A DNA stretch of 64,000 bases from Granulicoccus phenolivorans DSM 17626 = NBRC 107789 = JCM 15570. GTDB lineage: Bacteria > Actinomycetota > Actinomycetes > Propionibacteriales > Propionibacteriaceae. This document shows, in pieces, positions 7,859 to 18,285 of the stretch. Where the stretch lies: positions 93,780 through 157,779 of the forward strand of contig NZ_KE383974.1 in the NCBI RefSeq assembly GCF_000423085.1, given 5' to 3'. The notes beneath the pieces are model-generated. The model saw nothing but the letters and a program-made list of their open reading frames with translations, had not been told where the DNA came from and made no database searches. The position numbers and the translations under genes were made by a program. Each line of letters opens with the position of its first letter. Positions within the stretch are counted from its first letter, which is position 1.

Positions 7859-8669
7859 GCTGGCCTCCGAGTTCGGCGGGATCGCGGAAGGAACGGGCGC
7901 GGGCCGAGCGCTCGGCCCACTGCTGCGCGGGCGGATAGCCGACCTCTTCCAGGCACAACCCGTGGGCCGGCATCACGAATACCGACCCCGCCCGGGCCGG
8001 GGCCGCGGCGGTCCGCTCCAGCCAGGCCCGGTCGCGGCGGCCCGAGCCGACCGCCACCATCGCGCCCATCAACGAGCGGACCATCGAATGGCAGAACGCG
8101 TCGGCGCGCACGGTGAACTCGATCAGCCCGCTCGGGACGCGCTCGGCCTGCAGGTCCAGCAGGGTCCGGATCGTGGTGGCCCCGTCGCGGCGCTTGCAGA
8201 ACGGGGCGAAATCGCGCAGCCCGAGCAGGGTGGTCGCGGCCTCGTTCATCGCGGCCACATCCAGCGGGCGGGTGGCCACCACTGATCCCCGGCGCAGCGG
8301 ATCGGGGGCGCCGGTGTCGTCGAGGCGATAGATATAGCGTCGCCAGATCGCGGCGAAGCGGGCATCGAAGCTGTCCGGGACGACGGTGACCGCGCGCACG
8401 ACCAGGTCGTCGGGCAGCACCCGGGCCAGCCGGCGCCGCAGGTGCTCCGGGTCGCGGTCGGCGGGCAGCTCGAGATGGGCCACCTGGCCGCGGGCATGCA
8501 CCCCGGCGTCGGTCCGCCCGGCGCAGGTGAGCGGGGTGGGCTCGGTCAGCCGCAGCACCCGCGGGATCCATTCCTCCAGGACGCCCTGCACGGTCCGCAG
8601 CCCGGGCTGGGCGGCCCAGCCGGAGAAGTCGCGGCCGTCGTAGGCGATGTCCAGGCGCCACCGGGTCAT
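7851..8669 (-). CDS. truA: tRNA pseudouridine(38-40) synthase TruA
   Basis: A 272-residue pseudouridine synthase that isomerises uridines 38-40 in the tRNA anticodon stem. The family signature CAGRTDAGVHARGQ includes the catalytic Asp54. The N-terminal IAYDGRDFSGW and a later DARFAAIWRRYIYRL block are also conserved TruA elements. Length matches the bacterial family (about 250-280). The start overlaps trmB by 4 bp and its 3' end overlaps the methyltransferase gene, so the three are translationally coupled. In many actinobacteria truA follows rplQ, so this location is a different arrangement. Confidence 0.96.
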   Translation of the reverse strand: MTRWRLDIAYDGRDFSGWAAQPGLRTVQGVLEEWIPRVLRLTEPTPLTCAGRTDAGVHARGQVAHLELPADRDPEHLRRRLARVLPDDLVVRAVTVVPDSFDARFAAIWRRYIYRLDDTGAPDPLRRGSVVATRPLDVAAMNEAATTLLGLRDFAPFCKRRDGATTIRTLLDLQAERVPSGLIEFTVRADAFCHSMVRSLMGAMVAVGSGRRDRAWLERTAAAPARAGSVFVMPAHGLCLEEVGYPPAQQWAERSARARSFRDPAELGGQHD

Positions 8670-9394
8670 CGGCGCCGCCGGTAGGTGAGATCGACGATGT
8701 CGCGGCCCTCGGCGATCCCGCGGGCCTCGAACTTGGTGATCGGCCGTTCGGCGAAGCGGGGTGCCCAGCCGCCCGCGCCGGCGTACGCATTGATCAGGTC
8801 GGGGTGCTCATCCAGCGTCTGGCGGCAGTGTTCGGCGTAGTCGGCCCAGTCGGTCGCGATCCGCCAGCAGCCGTCCGGGGTGAGCCGGGAGGCGACCAGC
8901 GCGCCGAACTCGGCGGAGACCAGGCGCCGCTTGTGGTGCCGGGCCTTGTGCCAGGGATCGGGGAAGAACGTCCACAACTCGGTGATCGAGCCCGGCGCGA
9001 ACAGCTCCCGCAGTCCCTCGACCCCGTTCGCGTCGAGCAGGCGGACATTGTCGGCCCCGACCTCGCGCAGCTTGATCATCGTGGAGGCCAGCATCGGTCG
9101 GAACACCTCGAAGGCGACGTGATCGCGTTCGGGATGGGCGGCCGCCAGCGGCGCCAGGGAATCGCCGCCGCCGCAGCCGATCTCCACGATCAGGGGCGCC
9201 TCGCGGCCGAACACCTCGGGCCACGCGATCCGGGTCCCCGGCGCGATCGAGGTGGAGGTCTCCTCCCGCGGCACCGGAATCACCCAACGACCGCGTTCGG
9301 CCCAGGCCTTCGCCTGCGAGTCGTTCATCCGGGTCGAGCGGCGTACGAAGGACACCACCTGGCGGTGCGGGCGGGCGGTACGCGGCTGGTTCAC
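8666..9394 (-). CDS. trmB: tRNA (guanine-N7-)-methyltransferase TrmB
   Basis: A 242-residue SAM-dependent enzyme that makes m7G46 in tRNA. Motif I is IVEIGCGGGDSL, and the hallmark FFPDPWHKARHHKRR block, which binds tRNA and contributes the catalytic Asp, is intact. TDWADYAEHCRQ follows. The upstream start at 9394 is preferred over an internal ATG because the N-terminal VVSFVRRSTRMNDSQ segment is conserved in actinobacterial TrmB. It is the first gene of the RNA-modification operon, with its promoter expected in 9395-9460, next to a long inverted repeat. Confidence 0.95.
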   Translation of the reverse strand: MNQPRTARPHRQVVSFVRRSTRMNDSQAKAWAERGRWVIPVPREETSTSIAPGTRIAWPEVFGREAPLIVEIGCGGGDSLAPLAAAHPERDHVAFEVFRPMLASTMIKLREVGADNVRLLDANGVEGLRELFAPGSITELWTFFPDPWHKARHHKRRLVSAEFGALVASRLTPDGCWRIATDWADYAEHCRQTLDEHPDLINAYAGAGGWAPRFAERPITKFEARGIAEGRDIVDLTYRRRR

Positions 9395-9460
9395 GACCGA
9401 TCAGTCTAGATCCGGGCGCCAGGCTCAGCGAGTCTGCGGCGGGTGTCCGGGACGGAAGGA

Positions 9461-9543
9461 CCGTTTCGATGTTCTCACGTGTCGGGCGGTTCAGTCAGCG
9501 GCAACTTCGGCGGGCTCGATTCGCGATGAGAACATCGAAACGG
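9461..9543. repeat. Perfect 17-bp inverted repeat with 49-bp spacer
   Basis: CCGTTTCGATGTTCTCA at 9461-9477 recurs as its exact complement at 9527-9543, separated by 49 bases. It lies in the 279-bp non-coding gap between divergent trmB (minus) and the yccF-like gene (plus). No T-run follows either arm, so it does not look like a plain terminator. It could be an operator pair, a cruciform, or the ends of a small decayed mobile element. Nothing else was seen in this gap. Confidence 0.75.
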
Positions 9544-9673
9544 CGGTTTCGGCCGGTAGCCCTGCCTCAGCGCCGGGGGAAACCCTGAACCGGCACCGAG
9601 ATCGGCCCGGCTCCGGAACACCCGGCCCGGCCCGCACGCTCAATTGATGTACGCCCAACCTCGGAGGTCCGTC

Positions 9674-10084
9674 ATGAAGGCACTGCTCAACATCATCTGG
9701 CTGGTCACCGGCGGGATCTGGCTCGCCCTCGGCTACTTTCTCGCCGGCATCGTCGCCTGCATCTTCATCGTCACCATCCCCATCGGCATCGCGTCCTTCC
9801 GGATGGCCCGGTTCGCGCTGTGGCCCTTCGGGCGTACGGTGATCGAACGCCCCCGCTCCGGGGCGATGTCGGCGGTGGCCAATGTGATCTGGTTCGTCGT
9901 GGCCGGGCTGTGGCTGGCCATCGGGCACATCACCACCGCGGCGGCCCAAGCGGTGACCATCGTCGGCATCCCGTTGGCGCTGGCCAATCTGAAGATGATC
10001 CCGGTGACCTGTTTCCCCTTCGGCAAGGAGATCGTCGATTCCGACCGGGTCCCCGCCGGCAGCAACGAGCTGTTCTCCATCTGA
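9674..10084 (+). CDS. YccF-family (DUF307) membrane protein
   Basis: A 136-residue inner-membrane protein. ATG 9674 follows GGAGG at 9663-9667 and is preferred over an in-frame ATG at 9644. The protein is an internal duplication: two halves each carry a hydrophobic pair of helices and a similar ending, RMARFALWPFGRTVI in the first and LKMIPVTCFPFGKEIV in the second. That PFG-containing repeat is the mark of the YccF family. Function is not established. It stands alone between trmB and gltA. Confidence 0.85.
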   Translation: MKALLNIIWLVTGGIWLALGYFLAGIVACIFIVTIPIGIASFRMARFALWPFGRTVIERPRSGAMSAVANVIWFVVAGLWLAIGHITTAAAQAVTIVGIPLALANLKMIPVTCFPFGKEIVDSDRVPAGSNELFSI

Positions 10085-10307
10085 ATCCGACCCGGCGACC
10101 CACCCGGACAAATCCCTCATCGAGGGCCCGGGGGGTCGATGGGCGGAGCCCGTGTGCGGTTCCCCACACTTGCCGGTACTCTGGCGATGCCTTTTCCGCC
10201 CGGAAAGGGTGGAACGGTCTGCGTGCGGGCCCAGCTGTCGCTAGGTTGCGTTACGCATTCATCGACGTGGTCGAGACGACAACGACGCGCGTGATCCAAG
10301 GAGGGAC
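10085..10307. promoter_or_regulatory. Upstream region of gltA with small palindromes
   Basis: A 223-bp gap. TTTCCG and CGGAAA at 10193-10206 form a short hairpin that may end the yccF-like transcript. TGCGTTACGCA at 10247-10257 is a perfect palindrome adjoining a TAGGTT -10-like box at 10242-10247, a reasonable place for gltA promoter control. The regulator is unknown. Confidence 0.35.
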
Positions 10308-11594
<1,287 letters not shown>

Positions 11595-11612
11595 GCTCCG
11601 CGTACGAACACA

Positions 11613-11655
11613 CCGAGGCGGCCGTCCCCAATGGGGACGACCGCCTCGGCTTTTT
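11613..11655 (+). terminator. Rho-independent terminator of gltA
   Basis: A 17-bp stem (11613-11629 with 11633-11649, one mismatch, loop AAT) followed by CTTTTT. This is a textbook intrinsic terminator. Confidence 0.92.
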
Positions 11656-11828
11656 CGGTGGCCAGTGACAGCAGCAGGGGTCCCGGCTTCCCGCGGAGGA
11701 ACCGTCGTGGCGCCAGCTCCCGCGATAGCAAGATTCCTGTGGTGGCTTCCGGCGACAGGTACCTCCATCACGCGACGGGGGCGGTGACCCCGCGGATGGG
11801 CCGTGACATTCCGGCCGAAGGAACCGAA

Positions 11829-11859
11829 CAGGGCCGCCCCCGGGTGGGGAGCGGCCCTG
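11829..11859 (-). terminator. Hairpin terminator of the MFS gene
   Basis: CAGGGCCGC at 11829-11837 pairs with GCGGCCCTG at 11851-11859, and the stem continues inward with one mismatch. It lies just past the stop of the minus-strand transporter. The rest of the 297-bp gap between gltA and this gene (11656-11828) shows nothing else I can name. Confidence 0.65.
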
Positions 11860-11891
11860 AACGGGTGCCGACGGTCAGCAGGCGGGGCGGA

Positions 11892-13295
11892 TCAGACCGT
11901 GGCCTCCTGCTTGGCGGCGGCCTCCTCGCGGGCGGCCGAGCTCTTCTGCGGGACCAGCGCGCACATCAGCGCACCGAACAGGCCCACCCCGGCGAACACG
12001 TAGAAGGCGATCTGACCGGCCGCGGAGGGATCCACCGCGGTGGTGAAGGCACCCACGATCGCGCCACCGATGACCGGGCCGAAGATGCCGCCGAGGCGAC
12101 CGAAGCCGGCACACCAGGCAACGCCGGCGGTGCGGACGTTGGTGGCGTAGTAGTTCGAGACCTTGCCGTAGATCAGCACCTGGGTGCCCAGGGTGCCGAT
12201 GCCGGCGAGGAAGATGAAGGTGAACAGGACGATGTCGGGGAACTGGAAGGTCATCCCGAACAGGGTGATCGCGGCCAGCACGAAGGTGGCGACGATGGTC
12301 TTCTGCGGGCCGAAGTAGCGGTCGGCGAGCCATGCGGCGACGATGCCACCGATCACGGCACCGGAGTTCAGCAGCAGCAGGAACACCAGCGACAGGCCGG
12401 TCTTGCCGTAGCCCTCCATGATCTTCGGCAGCCAGGTGTTCAGACCGTAGGTCAGCAGCAGACCGGAGAAGCTCATGAAGCCGAGCAGGATGGTGGGCAG
12501 GGCGTACTTGCCGGAGAACAGTCCGGCGAAGCCGACCTTCTGCTTGGCCGCGGACTCCTCGACCTTCAGCTGCGCCATGACGTTGTCCAGCGGTACGCCG
12601 GTGAGCTCGGAGACCTTCTCGGCCTCGGCGACGCGGCCCTTGGACTCCAGCCACTTCGGGGACTCCGGGATGAACGCGAAGGCGAGCGGCAGCAGGAAGA
12701 TCAGCGGGCTGGCACCGATCCAGAACAGGCCGCGCCAGCCGATCAGCGGCAGCAGGGCCAGGGCGATGATCGAGGCGAGGACGCCGCCGGCGGGGATGCC
12801 GGAGTAGACGATGGCGTTGAACTGGTTCTTCTTGTCGACCGGCGCGAACTCGGCCACGAGGGCACCGAGGACGGCCAGCAGGGCGCCCAGGCCCAGGCCG
12901 GTGACCAGCCGGGCGATGGAGAAGAAGGTCAGGTTCGGCGACAGGGCGGTGATCGCCATGCCGATGCTGAACCAGGCGATGCTGATCAGGACCAGCTTGC
13001 GCCGGCCCAGGTAGTCACCGATCGCGCCGGCGGTGAGGGCGCCGACCATGACGCCGACCAGGGCGTAGGAACCGACGGTCCCCAACTGGGTGGCGGTGAC
13101 GCTGGCCTCACCGATCTGGCCGGGGTTCTTCAGCCAGCCGGACACGATGGTGCCGAAGATGACGATGTCGTATCCGTCGAAGAGCAGGGCGCTGAACGCG
13201 ATCGCCAGGATGGCGTAGACGCGGCGCATTTGCTGGGGCGTACGTTCGGCGGCGACGCCGGTCCGGACAGGGCCGGTGGGACTGAGAGTGCTCAT
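11892..13295 (-). CDS. MFS transporter, aromatic acid:H+ symporter (AAHS) type
   Basis: A 467-residue, 12-helix major facilitator. ATG 13295 has GAGGAGA upstream, whereas the frame extends further without a site. The first helix contains LLFDGYDIVIFGTIV, the DGYD motif that marks AAHS permeases for compounds such as 4-hydroxybenzoate, protocatechuate or gentisate. The loop 2-3 motif GDYLGRRK and FIPESPKWL after helix 6 are present. A long central loop, about residues 225-265, is charged. No aromatic catabolic genes adjoin it, so the substrate remains open. Three CCAGGTA sites upstream may be operators. Confidence 0.88.
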   Translation of the reverse strand: MSTLSPTGPVRTGVAAERTPQQMRRVYAILAIAFSALLFDGYDIVIFGTIVSGWLKNPGQIGEASVTATQLGTVGSYALVGVMVGALTAGAIGDYLGRRKLVLISIAWFSIGMAITALSPNLTFFSIARLVTGLGLGALLAVLGALVAEFAPVDKKNQFNAIVYSGIPAGGVLASIIALALLPLIGWRGLFWIGASPLIFLLPLAFAFIPESPKWLESKGRVAEAEKVSELTGVPLDNVMAQLKVEESAAKQKVGFAGLFSGKYALPTILLGFMSFSGLLLTYGLNTWLPKIMEGYGKTGLSLVFLLLLNSGAVIGGIVAAWLADRYFGPQKTIVATFVLAAITLFGMTFQFPDIVLFTFIFLAGIGTLGTQVLIYGKVSNYYATNVRTAGVAWCAGFGRLGGIFGPVIGGAIVGAFTTAVDPSAAGQIAFYVFAGVGLFGALMCALVPQKSSAAREEAAAKQEATV

Positions 13296-13376
13296 GTGTC
13301 TCCTCGTTGATGGCACATTTCCGCTCGCCGGGCGACGCCGGACGCGGGCTCGCCACAAATTTGGCAGGCCCGCCAG

Positions 13377-13446
13377 CCAGGTACACCAGGTAAAAGGCTT
13401 GGGGTCACCCAGGCATAGCCCGAAAAACCCTTGACCAGGTACCTGG
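13377..13446. promoter_or_regulatory. Three CCAGGTA sites upstream of the MFS gene
   Basis: CCAGGTA occurs at 13377-13383, 13386-13392 and 13435-13441; the last lies within the perfect palindrome CCAGGTACCTGG (13435-13446). They sit in the 183-bp gap upstream of the minus-strand transporter and could be binding sites for a repressor. No matching regulator gene is adjacent. Confidence 0.35.
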
Positions 13447-13466
13447 GGGCGCCGGGTGGCGCCCCC
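13445..13466 (-). terminator. Hairpin downstream of the GDT1-family gene
   Basis: GGGGGCGCC (13445-13453) pairs perfectly with 13458-13466 around a GGGT loop. There is no T-run, so termination strength is uncertain. Confidence 0.55.
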
Positions 13467-13478
13467 TCTGGTAGGCGG

Positions 13479-14072
13479 TCAGCCGATCCAGCCCAGGCCC
13501 TCGGCGATCAGCAGGATGCCGAACAGGGCGAACAGGATCGCGGCGCCGTACTTGATCACCTTCTCCGGCAGGTGCTTGCCGAGGACCGCGCCGACGATGA
13601 TCGCCAATGCGTCGGCGGCGACCATGCCGACGGTGCTGCCGATCCAGGTGCCGACCCAGTTCTCCTGGGTGGCCAGGGTGATCGTGGCGAGCATGGTCTT
13701 GTCACCGAGTTCGGCCAGGAAGAAGGCCACGCCGACCGCGACGATCGCCTTGCCCTTGCTGCGTTTGGCCTTCTCGGCCTCGTCATCGCTCAGCTCGTCC
13801 CCGCGCAGGGTCCAGATCGCGAAGCCGAGGAAGGCGATGCCGGCCGCGATCGCGATCCAGTGCTGGTACTGACCGAACAGGTCACCGATCAGGAAGCCGA
13901 TCCCGACCGAGGCCAGGTGGACCAGGGCGGTGGCCGCGGTGATCCCGAGCAGCACATCGCGTACGCGGTAGCGGGTGGCGAAGGTCATCGCCATGAGTTG
14001 GCTCTTGTCGCCGAGCTCGGCGATGAAGATCACAGCGGTGCTCACCAGCAGCGCTGTCCAGAATCCGTCCAT
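13479..14072 (-). CDS. GDT1/TMEM165 (UPF0016) family cation transporter, probable Mn2+ exporter
   Basis: A 197-residue membrane protein of six helices built from two homologous halves. Each half carries the family's E-x-G-D-K-(S/T) motif: AELGDKSQ in helix 1 and AELGDKTM in the second half. Those acidic residues form the cation site in the Ca2+/Mn2+:H+ exchangers of this family. A charged loop of about 25 residues ([18 protein letters not shown]) separates the halves. ATG 14072 was chosen as the residue preceding the first conserved helix, with GAGAGGA upstream. The leader upstream looks like a yybP-ykoY manganese riboswitch, which strongly supports a role in manganese homeostasis. Confidence 0.92.
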   Translation of the reverse strand: MDGFWTALLVSTAVIFIAELGDKSQLMAMTFATRYRVRDVLLGITAATALVHLASVGIGFLIGDLFGQYQHWIAIAAGIAFLGFAIWTLRGDELSDDEAEKAKRSKGKAIVAVGVAFFLAELGDKTMLATITLATQENWVGTWIGSTVGMVAADALAIIVGAVLGKHLPEKVIKYGAAILFALFGILLIAEGLGWIG

Positions 14073-14115
14073 CGGGGAGTTCCTCTCCGGCCCGGCCGGA
14101 GGAGCCGCGGGGCGC

Positions 14116-14242
14116 GGACACTTCGGCCAGGCATGTTGACTGGCCGAAAGTCTCGTCCGCCCGCGCACCGAAGTGCTGCTGGCCGATCGCGCCGGGCCCG
14201 GAGGCCAGTGTGTCGACGTGATCGTTGGGGACTACTCCCTTT
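14116..14242 (-). ncRNA. Probable yybP-ykoY manganese riboswitch
   Basis: On the minus strand the leader begins AAAGGGAGTAGTCCCC (14242 down to 14227), close to the conserved GGGGAGUAG start of the yybP-ykoY aptamer. It ends with GACGAGACTTTCGGCCAG and a hairpin whose 3' arm is CTGGCCGAAGTG (down to 14116), a form I associate with the 3' conserved part of the motif. A GC hairpin at 14085-14101 follows and covers the GAGAGGA ribosome binding site of the GDT1-type gene, a plausible expression platform. The class senses Mn2+ and commonly precedes this transporter family. The call is by eye, not by covariance model. Confidence 0.8.
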
Positions 14243-14358
14243 CGCTCGGGTTATCGTACCGGGGACCCACGGCGTGACTCAAATCACGACCCGTAGTCGT
14301 AGTGGCGCCGTAGTGGCGCATCTTGCGACGAGGGCCCGAATCGTTGCCATCCCCGGGC

Positions 14359-14364
14359 TAGGCT
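14359..14364 (+). promoter_or_regulatory. Candidate -10 box of the thiolase gene
   Basis: TAGGCT, the -10-like hexamer also seen before other starts in this window, lies 53 bp before ATG 14418, within the 175 bp separating the divergent riboswitch leader from the thiolase start. No clear -35 was seen. Confidence 0.3.
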
Positions 14365-14417
14365 GGCCGCGAGGCACGTATTACTCACGTCGCTCACCCA
14401 CTCAGTTGGAGGAACAC

Positions 14418-15614
14418 ATGTCCGACACCACCTCGGTCATCGTCGCCGGTGCTCGTACGCCGATCGGCAAGCTGCTCGGCTCCCTGGCCGGCTTCAGCGC
14501 GGCCCAGCTCGGCGGCATCGCGATCAAGGGCGCCCTGGAGAAGGCCGGCGTGTCCGGCGACCAGGTCGATTACGTCATCATGGGCCAGGTGCTGACCGCC
14601 GGCGCCGGCCAGATCCCCGCCCGCCAGGCCGCAGCCGCCGGGGGCATCCCGATGAGCGTCCCGGCGCTCACGGTGAACAAGGTCTGCCTGTCCGGGATCA
14701 ACTCCATCGCCCTGGCCGATCAGCTGATCCGCGCCGGCGAGGTCGAGATCGTCGTGGCCGGTGGCCAGGAGTCGATGACCCAGGCCCCGCACCTGCTGGA
14801 GAAGAGCCGCTCCGGCTTCAAGTACGGCGATGTCACGCTCAAGGACCACATGGACTACGACGGTCTGTGGGACGCCTTCACCGACCAGGCGATGGGCGGG
14901 CTGACCGAGGACGCCAACAAGGCCGACCAGAAGTTCACCCGGGAGGAGCAGGACGCCTTCTCCGCCCGCAGCCACCAGCTCGCCGCCAAGGCATGGGCTG
15001 AGGGCAAGTTCGACGACGAGGTCGTCGCGGTGCAGGTGCCGCAGCGCAAGGGGGACCCGATCGAGTTCCGCGCCGATGAGGGCATCCGCCCCGACACCAC
15101 CACCGAGACCCTCGGCAAGCTGCGTCCCGCCTTCGCCAAGGACGGCACCATCACCGCCGGATCCGCCTCGCAGATCTCCGACGGCGCCACCGCGGTCGTG
15201 GTGATGAGCAAGGCCAAGGCCGAGGAACTCGGGCTCACCTGGCTCGCCGAGATCGGTGCCCACGGCATGGTGGCCGGACCCGACTCGGTGCTGCAGAACC
15301 AGCCGGCCAACGCGATCACCGCGGCCTGCAAGAAGGAGGGCGTCGAGCCCACCGACCTGGACCTCGTCGAGATCAACGAGGCGTTCGCCGCGGTCGGGCT
15401 GGCCTCGACCAAGCTGCTCGGGATCGATCCGGAGAAGGTCAACGTCAACGGCGGTGCGATCGCCATGGGTCACCCGATCGGCATGTCCGGGGCCCGGATC
15501 GCCCTGCACCTGGCGCTGGAGCTCAAGCGTCGCGGCGGCGGCGTGGGCGCGGCGGCGCTGTGTGGCGGTGGCGGCCAGGGTGATGCCCTGATCGTCCGCG
15601 TCCCGAAGGCCTGA
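14418..15614 (+). CDS. Acetyl-CoA C-acetyltransferase (thiolase)
   Basis: A 398-residue thiolase. ATG 14418 follows TTGGAGGAAC; the reading frame is open far upstream, but that stretch is antisense to another gene and has no start signal. The nucleophilic Cys90 ([10 protein letters not shown]), His352 ([10 protein letters not shown]) and Cys382 (ALCGGGGQG) form the thiolase triad. The overall form is the biosynthetic acetoacetyl-CoA type, which condenses two acetyl-CoA or runs in reverse. It is monocistronic and ends in a strong terminator. It differs from the degradative thiolase at 27515-28702, which belongs to the acyl-CoA catabolic operon. Confidence 0.94.
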   Translation: MSDTTSVIVAGARTPIGKLLGSLAGFSAAQLGGIAIKGALEKAGVSGDQVDYVIMGQVLTAGAGQIPARQAAAAGGIPMSVPALTVNKVCLSGINSIALADQLIRAGEVEIVVAGGQESMTQAPHLLEKSRSGFKYGDVTLKDHMDYDGLWDAFTDQAMGGLTEDANKADQKFTREEQDAFSARSHQLAAKAWAEGKFDDEVVAVQVPQRKGDPIEFRADEGIRPDTTTETLGKLRPAFAKDGTITAGSASQISDGATAVVVMSKAKAEELGLTWLAEIGAHGMVAGPDSVLQNQPANAITAACKKEGVEPTDLDLVEINEAFAAVGLASTKLLGIDPEKVNVNGGAIAMGHPIGMSGARIALHLALELKRRGGGVGAAALCGGGGQGDALIVRVPKA

Positions 15615-15635
15615 TCGGCAACCGCACCCAGTGAG

Positions 15636-15670
15636 CAGGGCGCCCCGGGGATCATCCCCGGGGCGCCCTG
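15636..15670. terminator. Bidirectional terminator between thiolase and second citrate synthase
   Basis: A perfect 16-bp stem, 15636-15651 with 15655-15670, and a TCA loop. It separates the convergent thiolase and citrate synthase genes and is one of the most stable hairpins in the window. Confidence 0.85.
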
Positions 15671-15686
15671 GCTGTTACTGCCGCCC

Positions 15687-16970
<1,284 letters not shown>

Positions 16971-17301
16971 GGGATGACCGTACGCGAGGGGCTCCGGGGC
17001 CACCATGGGTGGGGTCTGTGACGCTACCCACTGCGGTCCCGGTTGGACACTCACCCGCCGGGGCGACTAGACTTTCCTGCTGTTGCGCTCGACGCAAACG
17101 GGGAGGGTTCGCCGCGAACCCTTTCGACTGGCCGATCCGGGGGATCGAGAAGCGGTGCTGGGACTCCGGCGCGTATTCTCGTGCCGTGGCAGGCCCGCAC
17201 CGAGCATGACATCCGTCTTCCGGGGCAATCTCCCCATTTCGGCCCTGCGGGCCGCAATGCGGTGATGGTCCCGGTGTCCGAATCGAGAGAAGAGGTTTTG
17301 C
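16971..17301. promoter_or_regulatory. Divergent intergenic region and rplM leader with hairpins
   Basis: A 331-bp gap with no gene. It contains a TAGACT -10-like box (about 17069), the palindrome TTGCGCTCGACGCAA, and a hairpin GGGTTCG/CGAACCC at 17105-17121 with a CCG loop followed by CTTTCG. The stretch up to GTG 17302 would give rplM a leader of well over 100 nt, where autogenous control of the r-protein operon could act; this is inference. Confidence 0.4.
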
Positions 17302-17745
17302 GTGTCCACGTACACCCCGAAGCCCGGAGAGGTCACCCGCAACTGGGTCGTCATTGACGCCCAGGATGTGGTGCTCGGCCGCCTCGCCGTGGAAGCCGCC
17401 ACCCTGCTGCGTGGCAAGCACAAGCCCACGTTCGCCCCGCATGTCGACGGTGGCGACTTCGTGGTCGTCGTCAACGCGTCCAAGATCGCGCTGTCCGGCA
17501 AGAAGCGCACCGACAAGATGGCCTACCGGCACTCCGGTCGGCCCGGTGGCCTCAAGCAGGTCCCCTACGGTGAACTGCTGGACAAGGATCCGCGTCGCGC
17601 CGTCGAACTCGCCGTGTGGGGCATGCTGCCCAAGAACCGGCTGAGCCGCCAGCTGATGAAGAAGCTCAAGGTCTACGCCGGCCCCGAGCATCCCCACGCT
17701 GCACAGAAGCCCGTGCAGCACCAGATCACCCAGATCGCCCAGTGA
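17302..17745 (+). CDS. rplM: 50S ribosomal protein L13
   Basis: A 147-residue L13. The conserved core [16 protein letters not shown], the [18 protein letters not shown] segment, and [14 protein letters not shown] followed by [15 protein letters not shown] are all present. The GTG start is preceded by GAGAGAAGAGG. rpsI follows after 14 bp, the universal rplM-rpsI order, and glmM follows rpsI, which is the usual actinobacterial arrangement. Confidence 0.98.
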   Translation: MSTYTPKPGEVTRNWVVIDAQDVVLGRLAVEAATLLRGKHKPTFAPHVDGGDFVVVVNASKIALSGKKRTDKMAYRHSGRPGGLKQVPYGELLDKDPRRAVELAVWGMLPKNRLSRQLMKKLKVYAGPEHPHAAQKPVQHQITQIAQ

Positions 17746-17759
17746 AGCCGGAGAATCAC

Positions 17760-18281
17760 GTGACTGAGCACATTGACGAAGTTGAGGTCGACGAGTCGGT
17801 GACCCCGTTCACCGAGGGCGACCGCGAGATCACCTACCGCTCCGAGGCCGACGGCGCCGCGGCGAGCGACCCGAACGAGCGCCCGGCCATGATCGGCCCG
17901 GCCCAGGCCCTGGGCCGCCGCAAGGAGGCCATCGCCCGCGTCCGGATCATCCCCGGGTCGGGCACCTGGAAGATCAACGGCCGCACCCTCGAGGACTACT
18001 TCCCGAACAAGGTGCACCAGCAACTGGTCTCCGAGCCCTTCGAGACCGCCAACGTGGCCGGCGCCTACGATGTGATCGCGCTGATCAACGGCGGCGGCAT
18101 CACCGGCCAGGCCGGGGCGCTGCGCCTGGGTGTGGCCCGGGCCCTGAACAACGTCGACGTCGAGGCCTCGCGCCCGGCGCTGAAGAAGGCCGGCATGCTG
18201 ACCCGGGACGCGCGCGTCAAGGAACGCAAGAAGGCCGGTCTGAAGAAGGCCCGCAAGGCTCCGCAGTACAGCAAGCGCTGA
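17760..18281 (+). CDS. rpsI: 30S ribosomal protein S9
   Basis: A 173-residue S9 starting at GTG 17760, with CCGGAG upstream. The C-terminal 130 residues are the conserved S9 fold, from [17 protein letters not shown] to the basic tail [12 protein letters not shown] that reaches the ribosomal P site. The first 40 or so residues are acidic and not conserved, as in other actinobacterial S9 proteins. The upstream extension of the frame runs through rplM and is not coding. Confidence 0.98.
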   Translation: MTEHIDEVEVDESVTPFTEGDREITYRSEADGAAASDPNERPAMIGPAQALGRRKEAIARVRIIPGSGTWKINGRTLEDYFPNKVHQQLVSEPFETANVAGAYDVIALINGGGITGQAGALRLGVARALNNVDVEASRPALKKAGMLTRDARVKERKKAGLKKARKAPQYSKR

Positions 18282-18285
18282 TCCC

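Noticed and set aside
11631..13310. Plus-strand 559-codon frame opposite the AAHS-type transporter
   Set aside because: Composition is Gly/Asp/Gln-rich without domains, while the minus strand gives a clean 12-helix transporter.
13431..14417. Plus-strand extension of the thiolase by about 330 codons
   Set aside because: It is antisense to the GDT1-family gene and its riboswitch; the thiolase fold is complete from ATG 14418 with a strong ribosome binding site.
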